DNA from: Streptomyces colonosanans
GTDB taxonomy: Bacteria; Actinomycetota; Actinomycetes; Streptomycetales; Streptomycetaceae
Length of the DNA: 64,000 nt
Assembly (NCBI RefSeq): GCF_001866645.1
Contig: NZ_MLYP01000032.1
Span: 1-64,000 of the forward strand
Reading direction: 5' to 3'
The notes under the pieces are model-generated. The model ran no database searches, had not been told where the DNA came from, and was given only the letters and a program-made list of their open reading frames with translations. Positions 44,592-53,699 of this stretch are shown piece after piece (the stretch's first letter is position 1; each line of letters begins with the position of its first letter). The translations under genes and the position numbers were made by a program.

Positions 44592-45824
44592 ATGAACCAG
44601 GATTCCGTACATAGTGTCGACCGGCGGCGGCTTCTCGGGTGGGGAGGGTTGGCGGCCACCGGCGTGATGGCAGGCGCGTCGCTGGTGGGCGCCCAGCCCG
44701 GCCACGCCGACCAGGCCCCAGCCGACCCGATTCCGTCAGACACCCGGCCTGGCGGAGCCTACGACCGGTATGTGGCCAAGTTGGCCGCCGAGGGCAAGTT
44801 CTCGGGCGTGGTGCTGTTGTCGCACCGGGGCCGGACTGTGCTGTCCCGCAGCTATGGGTTGGCCGACAAGGAGAGGGGGATCGCCAACCACGAGGGCGTA
44901 GCGTTCAGCCTCAGTTCGGCGGGCAAGCCGTTCGGCGCGGTTGCCATCTTGCAGTTGGCGCAGCAGGGCAAGGTGAAGCTGTCGGACACGGTGGGCACCC
45001 ATCTCAAGGGCTTCGCCAAGGAGATCGCCGAGCAGGTGACCATCCACCACGTGTTGTCCGGCACTTCCGGACTGGACAACACGAATGAGGACGTGCAACG
45101 CGTCTTCAACAGCCAAGATGACGTGCACGAGTATTACGAGCAGCGGGCCCGGCAGGCGAAGCTGATGGGCGTCCCGGGCGTTCCAGACACCGCCCATGAG
45201 GAGGCAGAGATCACCATTTCCGCGCTGATCGTGGAGGCCGTGACCGGCAAGACGTACTGGGACTACGTGCAGGAGAACATCTTCGAGCGCTGCGGCATGA
45301 CCGGCTCGGCGTTCTACACCAGGACGCAGTGGCTCACCGACGAGCACATCGCGCACCCGTACATGGAGCTGGCCGACGGCAGTGTGGTGGACGCCGTCCG
45401 CAACCTGGACAAGAGCAGCCCGGACCCAAACGTACCCGGCAAAAATCCGGGCCGCGCCTTCATCGATGCCCCCGGGGACGGCGGCTTCGCCACCGCGCCG
45501 GATCTGGCCCGGTTCGCCCGCGCGCTGGGGGACGGCACGGTGCTCGACCGGCCCTGGGCCGACGTGCTCACTGCCGCGAAGATCCCGCATGGACCGGCGT
45601 CGTTCGGGGCCTACGGGATTCCGGTCTCCATCGTCAACGGCCAGTGGAACTACCAGCGCGCCGGTGGTAACCCCGGTGTCAGTGCCAACTGGGACATCTA
45701 CCCCTACACCGGCTGGGTCGGTGTCATCCTCGGCAACCGCGACGGCGTGCCGCTCCAGGAGATGATCGCGCAGGAGATGCAGGCCGTCACCGGGGCCCCG
45801 GTCGGCGGGGGATCGGGCGGCTGA
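44592..45824 (+). CDS. Tat-exported beta-lactamase-class-C-like serine hydrolase
   Basis: The 410-residue protein starts at the ATG at 44592, with AGAGGACT upstream. The twin-arginine leader VDRRRLLGWGG (9-19) suggests Tat export. The SxxK nucleophile lies in SLSSAGKPFG (Ser109, Lys112). The family normally has a YxN motif about 100 residues later in the run before 'EITxxALIVEAVTGK'. Here that place reads PDTAHEEAEITISALI, with no Tyr or Asn. The C-terminal half (CGMTGSAFYTR, HIAHPYMELADG, GDGGFATAPDLARF) is regular. D,D-peptidase or esterase activity is therefore uncertain. The tail is Gly-rich. Confidence 0.82.
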   Translation: MNQDSVHSVDRRRLLGWGGLAATGVMAGASLVGAQPGHADQAPADPIPSDTRPGGAYDRYVAKLAAEGKFSGVVLLSHRGRTVLSRSYGLADKERGIANHEGVAFSLSSAGKPFGAVAILQLAQQGKVKLSDTVGTHLKGFAKEIAEQVTIHHVLSGTSGLDNTNEDVQRVFNSQDDVHEYYEQRARQAKLMGVPGVPDTAHEEAEITISALIVEAVTGKTYWDYVQENIFERCGMTGSAFYTRTQWLTDEHIAHPYMELADGSVVDAVRNLDKSSPDPNVPGKNPGRAFIDAPGDGGFATAPDLARFARALGDGTVLDRPWADVLTAAKIPHGPASFGAYGIPVSIVNGQWNYQRAGGNPGVSANWDIYPYTGWVGVILGNRDGVPLQEMIAQEMQAVTGAPVGGGSGG

Positions 45825-46003
45825 GCATCCGGCGGATTCCGCATCTGCACGGCCAGTGTCGGGTGCGGGGGCCTGGCCGGCACCGAAGAGGTCCCCAGAC
45901 TCGGCGCCCTGAACGATAACGGCGACGACGAGTACTGCTCGTGCCTGGTCTGCACCCAGGGCCTTCGACGGGATGGCCCGCCCGCCTACTGCCGGGCACT
46001 CTC

Positions 46004-46028
46004 ATAGGCCGAGGGCTTGTCCTCAGTT
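46004..46028 (+). rRNA. 3'-terminal remnant of 23S rRNA
   Basis: ATAGGCCGAGGGCTTGTCCTC is the conserved end of Streptomyces 23S rRNA (after the missing GGTACTA). Just before it the sequence is unrelated (CTGCCGGGCACTCTC), so the break is sharp. The bases up to 46091 (GCGTCCACTGTGTTGG... to AGTTTCATAG) match the usual 23S-5S spacer. Confidence 0.75.
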
Positions 46029-46091
46029 GCTCGCGTCCACTGTGTTGGCTCTGAAACCACGAACAGCTTTCCTGCTGTCAGTTTCATAGCG

Positions 46092-46208
46092 ACTCGGTGG
46101 TTATAGCGTGAGGGAAACGCCCGATTACATTCCGAACCCGGAAGCTAAGCCTCACAGCGCCGATGGTACTGCAGGGGGACCCAGTGGGAGAGTAGGACGC
46201 CGCCGAAC
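46092..46208 (+). rRNA. rrf: 5S ribosomal RNA, orphan
   Basis: The gene is about 117 nt, from the helix-I strand CTCGGTGG to its partner CCGCCGA. It contains the conserved blocks TAGCGTGAGGGAAACGCCC, CCGAACCCGGAAGCTAAGCC, GCGCCGATGGTACTGC and GAGAGTAGGACGCCGCCG. Helix III (GTGAGG/CCTCAC) is intact. The segment GCAGGGGGACCCAGTGG appears one G shorter and has a T-to-A change compared with the Streptomyces sequence I remember (GGGGGGACCCTGTGG). There is no 16S or 23S gene body upstream in this window. Transcription would need an unknown promoter. Confidence 0.9.
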
Positions 46209-46217
46209 AATCATTAG

Positions 46218-46250
46218 CCTCAAACCCCTGCCATGGGCAGGGGTTTGAGG
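46218..46250. terminator. rRNA-operon terminator
   Basis: A perfect 15-bp stem (CCTCAAACCCCTGCC and complement) with an ATG loop lies 10 nt after the 5S gene and is followed by CATTT. It may also stop transcription of the esterase gene arriving from the other side. Confidence 0.85.
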
Positions 46251-46261
46251 CATTTCTGCGT

Positions 46262-47128
46262 TCAGTGTCGCTTGTACTTCTTCAGGAACTTCCACACCAC
46301 GTCGGTCGCGTTGAGTGCGTAGTCGGCATCGTCCGGCCATTCATGGCCCATGCCCTCGATGACGTAGCTGTGCACCCGGCTTCCGTCCGCGCACCTCGAC
46401 ATGATGGCCGTGTATTCGCCCGGCTTGTTCACCCGGTCGGTGGTCACACAGCCCAGCCGTTCCCGCCACGTCGCGATGCCGGCCTGGAAGTAGAGGCTCC
46501 CCAGATCCTTGGAGCCGACGATCGTGATGACCGGGACCGGCCTGGACGGCACATACCCCGGGTCCTGCGTGAGCGGGCCCGTGTAGCCGCCGCTGACCGG
46601 GGCGACGGCGGCGAAGACGCCGGAGCGTTCCACGGCCAGGCGGAACGACATGTCCGCGCCGTTCGAGAAGCCCGTGGCGTAGACCCGGGAGGGGTTGGCG
46701 TCCCAGCCGTCGACCAGGCGGCCCACCATCGCGGTGATGAAGCCGACGTCGTCCTCGCTGCCGCAGCATTCCAGGGCGTTGTATCCGCCGTCGAGGCCCT
46801 GCGGGTAGGCCACAAGGAAGTTGTGGCTGTCCGCGCGCTTGCTGAAGCCTGTGTAGGCCTCAATGCCCTCCGCGGTGCCCGGGTACCAGTGCATCACCAC
46901 GACGAGGGGGAGTTTCTTGCCGGGGGTGTAGCCCGGCGGTGTGTGGAGTTTGAAGGTCCGGTCCTTGCCCTGCCAGGTGAGGGAGAGGTTGTGGTCTCCC
47001 CCGGTCGCCGCGGGCGCCGTGGCAGCCGCCGCCGGGCTGGCGGCCAGGCCGAGCGCGATGAGCGCCACGCTGATGGCGAGGGCTGACCAGCGCCGTATAT
47101 GGGGGCGTTGTCGCCTTGTGTTGGTCAT
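46262..47128 (-). CDS. Secreted PHB-depolymerase/feruloyl-esterase-like hydrolase
   Basis: The 288-residue protein starts at the ATG at 47128 (MTNTRRQRPHIRRW). A basic n-region and hydrophobic core form a signal peptide ending in AAAA near residue 38. The alpha/beta hydrolase has an oxyanion loop LVVVMHWYPGT, the nucleophile in GFSNGAD (Ser155), SKDLGS-type acid region IVGSKDLG, and the histidine in GMGHEWPD. It belongs to the esterase PHB / LpqC-type family that cleaves polyesters or feruloyl and acetyl esters on plant polymers. The gene ends 12 nt from the 5S terminator on the opposite strand. Confidence 0.85.
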   Translation of the reverse strand: MTNTRRQRPHIRRWSALAISVALIALGLAASPAAAATAPAATGGDHNLSLTWQGKDRTFKLHTPPGYTPGKKLPLVVVMHWYPGTAEGIEAYTGFSKRADSHNFLVAYPQGLDGGYNALECCGSEDDVGFITAMVGRLVDGWDANPSRVYATGFSNGADMSFRLAVERSGVFAAVAPVSGGYTGPLTQDPGYVPSRPVPVITIVGSKDLGSLYFQAGIATWRERLGCVTTDRVNKPGEYTAIMSRCADGSRVHSYVIEGMGHEWPDDADYALNATDVVWKFLKKYKRH

Positions 47129-47384
47129 GAAGGGAAGGGTGCGGGCGGAAGAGGGGCGAGTCCAGACCTTGGGCGGTCACAACCCCGCAGCCCGACCGAC
47201 CCAGAGCGGCGAGGACGGCGGGCACATGGCCACGGCGTCCGCTGCGGCCAGGTCCAGGACCCGGGCCAGACGCGGACCTAGGAAGGCCGCCCCGCCACCC
47301 AGGCGGACCTCGTCCAGGTCGACGTCGAAGACCAGGTGCCGGGCCGCGGCGGCCGTCGCCTCGACGTCGCGGCGCACCAGTCCC

Positions 47385-47600
47385 GCCGGCGCGAGGCCGG
47401 GATCGGCGCGACGCCGGCGAAGGAGGCGAAGGCGGCCTCGGAACGGAACCTGCCAGGGTGCGACCAGCTGACCAGGATCTGCGCCGCGGTAATCGGCCCG
47501 ACGCCGAGCAACTCCAAGAGCTTCGGGGCATGCTGGCGGACGAGTTGGAGGATCTCGTTCTCCAACTCGCGAGCCTCGGCCTGAAGGTCCCGAATGTTTT
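47385..47600 (-). pseudogene. IS110-family transposase C-terminal fragment
   Basis: RDLQAEARELENEILQLVRQ and LELLGVGPITAAQILVSW, then FRSEAAFASFAGVAPIPAS, are the helix-hairpin-helix-like Transposase_20 domain of IS110. The serine motif at the extreme end is broken, and the frame runs into a foreign tail (VFDVDLDEVRLGGG in another frame, to 47177). Confidence 0.75.
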
Positions 47601-47851
47601 TCGCGGTCCTGCAAGAGGACCACTGACCTCCGGGCCCGGCATGACTGTGTCCCCCTGTCGAACGGATGACCTTGGGGGGTGGTGTCACCGGGCCCGGGAG
47701 GTGCCGTCGGAGACGCTGATGAGAGGTCCGGCCACTGCCCGGTCCGGTGCAATGCCGGACAGTTCGCGGGCGGCAGGTCTGCATAACGTGGATGCGCGCG
47801 TACGACATCCGAACCGAGGCCAGGAAGAGTCAACTCCTCTGGAAGGGTGCG

Positions 47852-47925
47852 ATGTTCGACACCGGAAACGTGGGCGTCTTCCTCGGCATGGACGTCGGCA
47901 AGAGCGCCCACCACGGGCACGGGTC
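47852..47925 (+). pseudogene. IS110-family transposase N-terminal fragment
   Basis: ATG at 47852; 24 residues NVGVFLGMDVGKSAHHGHG match the IS110 DEDD start with its first aspartate (MDVGK). After that the homology is scrambled. It is on the opposite strand to the IS110 C-terminal fragment about 250 nt away. Intervals 47601-47851 and 47926-48165 hold no other gene. Confidence 0.65.
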
Positions 47926-48165
47926 CTCCCGCTCACGGTCGCCCGCGACGCTGGCTGCCAGGTCGGCCGCGTGGTCCTGGTCGAAGCCGACGAGCACGGT
48001 CAGCCCGGCGGTGATCTCGTCTCTGCCCCACGCACTTGACGAAGAACATAGGTGCGCCGTGAAGCGTGCGCTGTTCGAGTGGCAGTGAAAGAACGCCTAA
48101 GCGGCCGAGTGTTGACCGGCCGCGAGGATCGGCCGGTTGTCAGTGACCCTTCCTATGCTGACGCT

Positions 48166-49200
48166 ATGGAGATCACCAAGCGGACACTTGCGGAGGCGTG
48201 GCAGCGGACGGCCGCCGGACACGCCCTGCTCCACGAGGTCGGGCTGCCGCCCGTGGCCCTCTCGGACGACGAGCTGGAGAGGTGGGCCGAGCGTGCTGAG
48301 GAGGAGGCGGAGGACGGCGGACTGTGTCTGCTGCTGGACGAGGACGGCACAGTGCGCGGCCATCACGGCCCCTACCGGGAGGTCTTTGCCACCCGCGTCC
48401 TCGAACAGGCGCTTTACCTGATCGCCGAGGCCGCGATGCGTCGGCGCGGCGGCAGCCTCGAGGAGGTGGCCGACGCGTTGGAGCGCATCGATCCGGTGTG
48501 GGGCAGACGGTTCCGCAGTGGCGGCTTGGACGACGCGGGGACGGTCGAGGCGTGCGGGCGCGACCCGCTGGAGGGGCTTGCCTGGATAGCGGGGTCCTGG
48601 CGTGAGCAAGACCCGTACACGACCCTTGCCTTCTTCCGCGCGGCGCCCGGGCTGACCGTCGACGCTGAGCGGCTGGCCCTGCTGTACGGGGCAGATCCCG
48701 CGCAGGTCGCGGCCGGCACGCGCCTGAAGGACCTGCAGGCCGTGGACAGTGGCCGGGCCCACTGGGACCGCCAGTGGGAAAGCTGCTGTTTCGGGCAGGC
48801 AGGCGGGTGGACGTTCCTGCTGTACCACGACACGCCGCCGGGGTCCTTCGCCGACAAGGAGGCATACGCGGCGCTCGGAATCAAGGAGAGCGTGTGGCTG
48901 ACCGCCACCTCCGCGAAGGCCATCTACACCTTCGACTACATGAGGGACGGCGGCCGCGTCGACGATGACTGGGGTGTGCTGGAGCTGATCTGGTACGAGC
49001 GCGGCCGTGCCCCCTATCTGCGGGGCGGCGAGCTTGACTTCCTCAACCGTGCCGTGCGCCGTGCCGAGCTGGACCACCCCGAACTGACCAGCACGTTCGA
49101 GCTGTACTTCCATGCCTTGGAGGAGTCCCTCGGCCTGCGTCTGCCGCGCCGGGACTTCGCGGAGGGAGAGGTGCGGGCCGCGTACTGGGCCGGGGAATAG
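48166..49200 (+). CDS. Hypothetical protein, 344 aa, two-domain
   Basis: Starts at the ATG at 48166; no ribosome-binding site is seen, but a TATGCT lies 7 nt upstream, so the mRNA may be leaderless. The N-terminal half (1-190) is acidic and helical (DDELERWAERAEEEAED, LEEVADALERIDPVWGRRF). The C-terminal half (about 205-344) is sheet-rich with WESCCFGQAGGWTFLLYHD, VWLTATSAKAIYTFDYMRDG and LIWYERGRAPYLRGG. The second half recalls DUF6461-like proteins, which sense or modulate in Streptomyces, but this is a weak resemblance. No catalytic motif is recognised. Confidence 0.7.
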   Translation: MEITKRTLAEAWQRTAAGHALLHEVGLPPVALSDDELERWAERAEEEAEDGGLCLLLDEDGTVRGHHGPYREVFATRVLEQALYLIAEAAMRRRGGSLEEVADALERIDPVWGRRFRSGGLDDAGTVEACGRDPLEGLAWIAGSWREQDPYTTLAFFRAAPGLTVDAERLALLYGADPAQVAAGTRLKDLQAVDSGRAHWDRQWESCCFGQAGGWTFLLYHDTPPGSFADKEAYAALGIKESVWLTATSAKAIYTFDYMRDGGRVDDDWGVLELIWYERGRAPYLRGGELDFLNRAVRRAELDHPELTSTFELYFHALEESLGLRLPRRDFAEGEVRAAYWAGE

Positions 49201-49504
49201 CGGTGACTACGGCGAGGGGGCGCTCAAGGGCGGCCGCGGGGCGCCGCCCCGGTCACCACCGGGACGACGCCCCGTCACGGTCTGTGGCCGCCGGCCCAGC
49301 GACCGCGACCTGCACGCTCAGTGGCGGCACATCAGTTTGACCTGCTTCCGTGGCCTCTGCCGAATCGCCCCTCATGATGAGCACCCTGCAGTACGCGCTC
49401 CGGGGCAGGGGGCGCCATCTGCCACGGCAACGGGAGTCGTCCGGGCGGCGCACTGATCGCTCGACTGGCGCCGGGACGGTCGTCGTCACGGCGACTGGGT
49501 CGGC
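49201..49504. other. Intergenic region, nothing recognised
   Basis: 304 nt between the convergent hypothetical and lipase genes. GC-rich imperfect stem-loops occur near 49238-49280 and could end transcription. No gene. Confidence 0.4.
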
Positions 49505-50419
49505 TCACCACCGTTTGTGCCAGTACAAGGCGTTCATCGCGACTCGGAGGGGAGCGGCACCATCGCGCTGCCCTCCCCAGGCACCACCGTTGTTGGTGTA
49601 CCGGAGCGGGAACGCGCCCGCCCTGCGGACCGTACGCAGTTGGGAGTGGCCAAGGTTCGCCCGCTCCGAGTAGCGCACCAGGTGCTGTGCCCCGACATCG
49701 GTGGGGGCGCCGTTCCCAGCGCTGACGGAGAAGTCGGCATTCGAGCTGACAAGGGTCCAGTCCGTTCCCCCCTGCGCCTGGGGGAGCTTCGGCCCGAGCC
49801 AGCGCCGGAAGGCTCCGTTCGGGTAGTACATCTCCCGGCATTGCAGGTTGGGGAGGCAGAAGGCACCCAGCCAGGCGGCCTTGTGCGGGGTGCCCAGAGT
49901 GACGACATCCTCCACGTACAGCTTGTCCGGCCAGGTCGGGTCGCCCTGTGCGTATCCGGCCAGCGCGGCTCGGATGATGAGCCCGCCCATGGAATGCCCG
50001 ACGAGGTCGACGGTCTGCCCCTTGGAGGAGTACATGTCGTGGATCTTCCAAGCCAGCCCGCGTCCCAAATCTTTCAGTGACGTGTCGACGGTGCCCTTCT
50101 CTCCCGGGTCGATGCGAACATCGCACTGCGGATCGTCTTCTTTGTAGAAGCCGACGCGGTGTAACGTTCCCTTCCAGTTTGACCTGTTGAACAGCGTGGC
50201 GGCGGATTCCCACTTGCTACCGCACGCGTCGCCGGGTGTGTATCCCTTGACGAAGAAGACGGGACGCTGCGTGCTGTCTTTCCGTGGAGGTGCTGCGGCC
50301 TCTTTCACGGCCCCGGGTGCAGCCGCATCGGAAGAGGCGAGCGCGCTCGCCGTAGTGGTCATCGTGAGCATGAGGGTCGCGCTCAATATGAGCGTCGCGG
50401 AGGACGAACGGGGTCTCAT
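49505..50419 (-). CDS. Secreted lipase/esterase (alpha/beta hydrolase)
   Basis: The 304-residue protein starts at the ATG at 50419 behind ACAGGAGTACGC. The signal peptide is about 1-29 (ending ASALA). Mature start is followed by RPVFFVKGYTPGD, a lipase-type oxyanion strand. The nucleophile is Ser143 in LVGHSMGGL. TLGTPHKAAWLG follows, and the late GHSQLRT supplies a candidate catalytic histidine. Six or more cysteines suggest disulfides. The arrangement matches triacylglycerol lipases of the class-2/PGAP1-like group of Streptomyces. Confidence 0.82.
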   Translation of the reverse strand: MRPRSSSATLILSATLMLTMTTTASALASSDAAAPGAVKEAAAPPRKDSTQRPVFFVKGYTPGDACGSKWESAATLFNRSNWKGTLHRVGFYKEDDPQCDVRIDPGEKGTVDTSLKDLGRGLAWKIHDMYSSKGQTVDLVGHSMGGLIIRAALAGYAQGDPTWPDKLYVEDVVTLGTPHKAAWLGAFCLPNLQCREMYYPNGAFRRWLGPKLPQAQGGTDWTLVSSNADFSVSAGNGAPTDVGAQHLVRYSERANLGHSQLRTVRRAGAFPLRYTNNGGAWGGQRDGAAPLRVAMNALYWHKRW

Positions 50420-50822
50420 GCGTACTCCTGTCGGTTGTAGGACAGAGCGCCGAGTGCAAGCGTCGCACCGAGAAATGCAGTCGCCGGGTCATGGCAGTTT
50501 CGCGTGAAAAGTTCCTTAGTCGATTCGGGTAGGGAATTTGAGCTTCCCCACCGAGATTCGCCGAACTGTGGTGCAGTCACGGGTTTGTTGATCGGTCGGG
50601 CACCATTCGGCCTGTTGACGTGGTCGGATCCGGCGCAACAGCATCGGACTGTGCCGGCGTTGCGCACTTGCTCAAGTCCCCCCCGTTTTCGTTCGTTCGG
50701 GTGCCGTGTTCTCACCATGCTGGGACGGCCTTTGGGAAACCTTCGGAAAGTCTTGAATCGGGATGGCGGTGTGCGCTCGCCTGCGGGTAGACAGTGATTT
50801 CGATCTCTACGGGGGGGCGGGG
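50420..50822. other. Divergent promoter region between lipase and SARP genes
   Basis: 403 nt without a gene. The composition is AT-richer around 50500-50560. The interval must contain the promoters of both divergent genes. No clear repeat of the SARP-box type was found by eye. Confidence 0.4.
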
Positions 50823-53669
50823 ATGGCGGCGTGGTTCGGAGTGTTGGGCACCGTGGTGGCCTGGCAGGACGGGGTGCCGGCCGAGGTGGGGCACCAACGG
50901 CAGCTGCGGGTGCTCGCGGCCCTGCTCGTCGATGCCGGGCGCGCCGTTCCGGCGGACGTTCTGGTGGACCGGGTTTGGGGTGAAGCGCTGCCCAGGCGGG
51001 GGCGAGAGGCCCTGTACGCGTATATCTCCCGGCTCAGGCGAGTGCTGTTGCAGCTGAGCGCCGCCGGCATCGAGCGCACTCCGGCCGGTTACCGCCTGAC
51101 CGTCGATCCCCAACGGGTGGACATGCACCGGTTCCACGACCTGATCAGCCGCGCACGTGCGCAGAAGGATGTCGAGCAGGCGGCGGCCCTGTGGGAGAAG
51201 GCGCTCGGGCTGTGGCGCGGCGAGGCATTCGCCGGCATCAGCACACCGTGGTTCGACAGCCGGCGGCACGTCCTCGACCGTGAGCGACTGGCCGCCCAAC
51301 TGGACCTGGCCGACGCCCGCCTCCGGCTCGGACAGCACGACCGGATACTGGTCGAGCTCCTTGCCCGGGCCGAGGCCCACGCTCTGAACGAGCGCGTCGC
51401 GGGCCAGCTCATCCTCGCCCTGTACCGCGGTGGGCGAACCGCCGATGCGCTGACGCATTATCAGGCGATCCGGGCACATTTGGCCGAAGAGCTGGGCACC
51501 GACCCCGGACCGGCTCTTCGCCTCCTGCACCAGCGCATCCTCGGCGCGGACCCGGCACTCGACCTCGCGCCGGGAACGGGCGTCGTGGTGCACGGGGCGG
51601 CGGCCCCCGCCCGCACTGTCCCACGGCAGCTTCCGGCGCCACCGGTGGCCTTCGTCGGACGCGACCGGGAACTCGCCTTGCTGGACGCCTCGTTGAAGAG
51701 GACCGAGCACGACAGAGCTGTCACGCCCGTCTCGGCCATCGGCGGCGCCGGTGGCATGGGCAAGACCTGGCTGGCGCTGCGCTGGGCCCATGAACACCGC
51801 GACCGCTTCCCCGACGGTCAGCTCTACGCCGATCTGTGCGGCTTCGACCCGTCCGCCGAACCCACGCCGCCCAGCATGGTGCTGCGCGCATTCCTCGAGG
51901 CTCTCGGCACCACACCTCAGGAGATACCGGCCGCCCCCGAGGCACAGGCCGCGCTGTACCGCTCCCTCGTGGCCGACCGGCGCATGCTGATCATGCTGGA
52001 CAATGCACGCGACGCCGACCAGGTCCGCCCGCTGCTGCCCGGCGGTGCCGCGAGCACCGTCGTCGTAACCAGCCGCAGCCACCTGGGCGGTCTGACCGCC
52101 ACGCACGGATGCCAGTATCTGGACCTGGGCACACTCCCGGACGACGACGCTCGCCGGATTCTGGCAGGCACCCTCGGTCACGACCGGGTGGCGGCCGAAC
52201 CCGAGGCGATCAGCGCCCTGCTTCGCCGGTGCGCGGGTCTGCCGCTCGCCCTCGGTATCGTCTCGGCCCGCGCCGCCGCCCGGCGCGACTTCCCCCTCGC
52301 CGTCCTGGCCTCGGAGTTGAACGACGCCGAGTGCCGTCTCGACGCCCTCAACGCCGGAGACCTTGCCACAGACCTCCGGGCCGTCTTCGACGCCTCGTAC
52401 CGGATCCTCGACCACAGCACCGCAGAGACCTTCGCTCTGCTAGCACTCGCGCCGGGGCCGGACATCAGCCAGTCCGCCGCCGCCCACCTCACGGGACTCC
52501 CCGCGCACCGCACGCGGGTCCTCTTGCGCACCCTGGAGTCGGCACATCTCGTGCACCAGCACGTCCCCGGCCGCTACCGCATGCACAACCTGGTCCGGCT
52601 CTACGCCACGGAGCGCGGGTACGACCTGCCCGGCGACGTACGACAGGCTGCGTCGGAGCGGCTGCTCGAGTTCTACGGGGCCACCGCTCTGGCCTGTGAC
52701 CGATTACTGTCCCCGCAGCGAACCCCGCTCACCGGGACCTCCGCCACCCCCGCCGCCAGCGCCTGTGCTGTCGAGAACACGGATGCGGCAATGGCCTGGT
52801 TCGAAGCCGAACACCGCTGCCTCCTCGCGGTCCACCGGTTCACCCTGGCGCACGGCCTGCACCCGCAGACCTGGCAACTCGCCTGGGCCCTGGATACCTT
52901 CCAGTGGCGGAGGGGGCGGCTACTCGACCGCGTCGCCACCCTGCGGGCAACCCTTCCTGCCCTCGAAGCACTGGGGGAACCGGCGTCCCTGGCCCTGGTC
53001 CACCGGCTCCTCGCCCGCGCCCGCATCCCTCTCGACCAGCACGCCGAGGCCCTGCAGGACCTACAGCACGCCCTCGCCCTGTACGAGCAGGCCGACGACC
53101 GCCCAGGCCAGGCCCAGACGCACCTGAACTTCGCGCTCGCCTGGGAACGGCACGGCGATTACTCCGAGGCTCTGCCGCACGCCATGCACAATCTGCGCAT
53201 CCGTGAAGTCCTCGGCAACCCGCACCGGGAGGCCGAAGCCCTCAATGCGGTGGGCTGGTACCACGCCCACCTCGGCCACTACGACCGGGCTCGGGACCAC
53301 TGCGAACGCGCCCTGGCCCTATGCCGTCATCACGGCTTCCCGGAGGGCGAGGCCTTCACCCTGGACAGCCTCGGATACATCGCTCACCACAGCGGCGCGC
53401 ACGCCCAGGCCCTGGACCACTACGGCCGGTCCCTCGCGCTGCGCCGCCGGTTGGGTGACGAGTACGAGGAGGCCGACACGCTGGCCTGCATGGGCGACGT
53501 GTACCGAGCCCTGGAACGGCCCGCCGACGCCCATGACGCCTTCAGCCGGGCCCTCGGCCTCTACCGCGACCAGGACCGCGGCGCCGAGGCACGGCGTGTC
53601 CAACGGCTGCTGCAGGAACCGGGACCGGCCCTCAAGCGCGCCGAGGAGCCCCGCATGCGCCGAGGGTGA
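50823..53669 (+). CDS. AfsR/SARP-family transcriptional regulator with NB-ARC and TPR domains
   Basis: The 948-residue protein starts at the ATG at 50823 directly after a G-rich run. An OmpR-like winged helix (about 1-95; LLVDAGRAVPADVLVDRVWG) is followed by a bacterial transcription activator domain (about 100-245). An NB-ARC ATPase (about 270-560) has Walker A GAGGMGKTW, Walker B LIMLDNARD and the GLPLALGIV motif. A winged-helix connector and C-terminal tetratricopeptide repeats (about 725-935) complete the protein. Homologues such as AfsR integrate ATP and phosphorylation signals and activate secondary metabolism. Downstream is an FtsX-type export operon, a possible target. Confidence 0.9.
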   Translation: MAAWFGVLGTVVAWQDGVPAEVGHQRQLRVLAALLVDAGRAVPADVLVDRVWGEALPRRGREALYAYISRLRRVLLQLSAAGIERTPAGYRLTVDPQRVDMHRFHDLISRARAQKDVEQAAALWEKALGLWRGEAFAGISTPWFDSRRHVLDRERLAAQLDLADARLRLGQHDRILVELLARAEAHALNERVAGQLILALYRGGRTADALTHYQAIRAHLAEELGTDPGPALRLLHQRILGADPALDLAPGTGVVVHGAAAPARTVPRQLPAPPVAFVGRDRELALLDASLKRTEHDRAVTPVSAIGGAGGMGKTWLALRWAHEHRDRFPDGQLYADLCGFDPSAEPTPPSMVLRAFLEALGTTPQEIPAAPEAQAALYRSLVADRRMLIMLDNARDADQVRPLLPGGAASTVVVTSRSHLGGLTATHGCQYLDLGTLPDDDARRILAGTLGHDRVAAEPEAISALLRRCAGLPLALGIVSARAAARRDFPLAVLASELNDAECRLDALNAGDLATDLRAVFDASYRILDHSTAETFALLALAPGPDISQSAAAHLTGLPAHRTRVLLRTLESAHLVHQHVPGRYRMHNLVRLYATERGYDLPGDVRQAASERLLEFYGATALACDRLLSPQRTPLTGTSATPAASACAVENTDAAMAWFEAEHRCLLAVHRFTLAHGLHPQTWQLAWALDTFQWRRGRLLDRVATLRATLPALEALGEPASLALVHRLLARARIPLDQHAEALQDLQHALALYEQADDRPGQAQTHLNFALAWERHGDYSEALPHAMHNLRIREVLGNPHREAEALNAVGWYHAHLGHYDRARDHCERALALCRHHGFPEGEAFTLDSLGYIAHHSGAHAQALDHYGRSLALRRRLGDEYEEADTLACMGDVYRALERPADAHDAFSRALGLYRDQDRGAEARRVQRLLQEPGPALKRAEEPRMRRG

Positions 53670-53699
53670 AATCGGTCAGGGAAGGATCGAGTCGACGTA

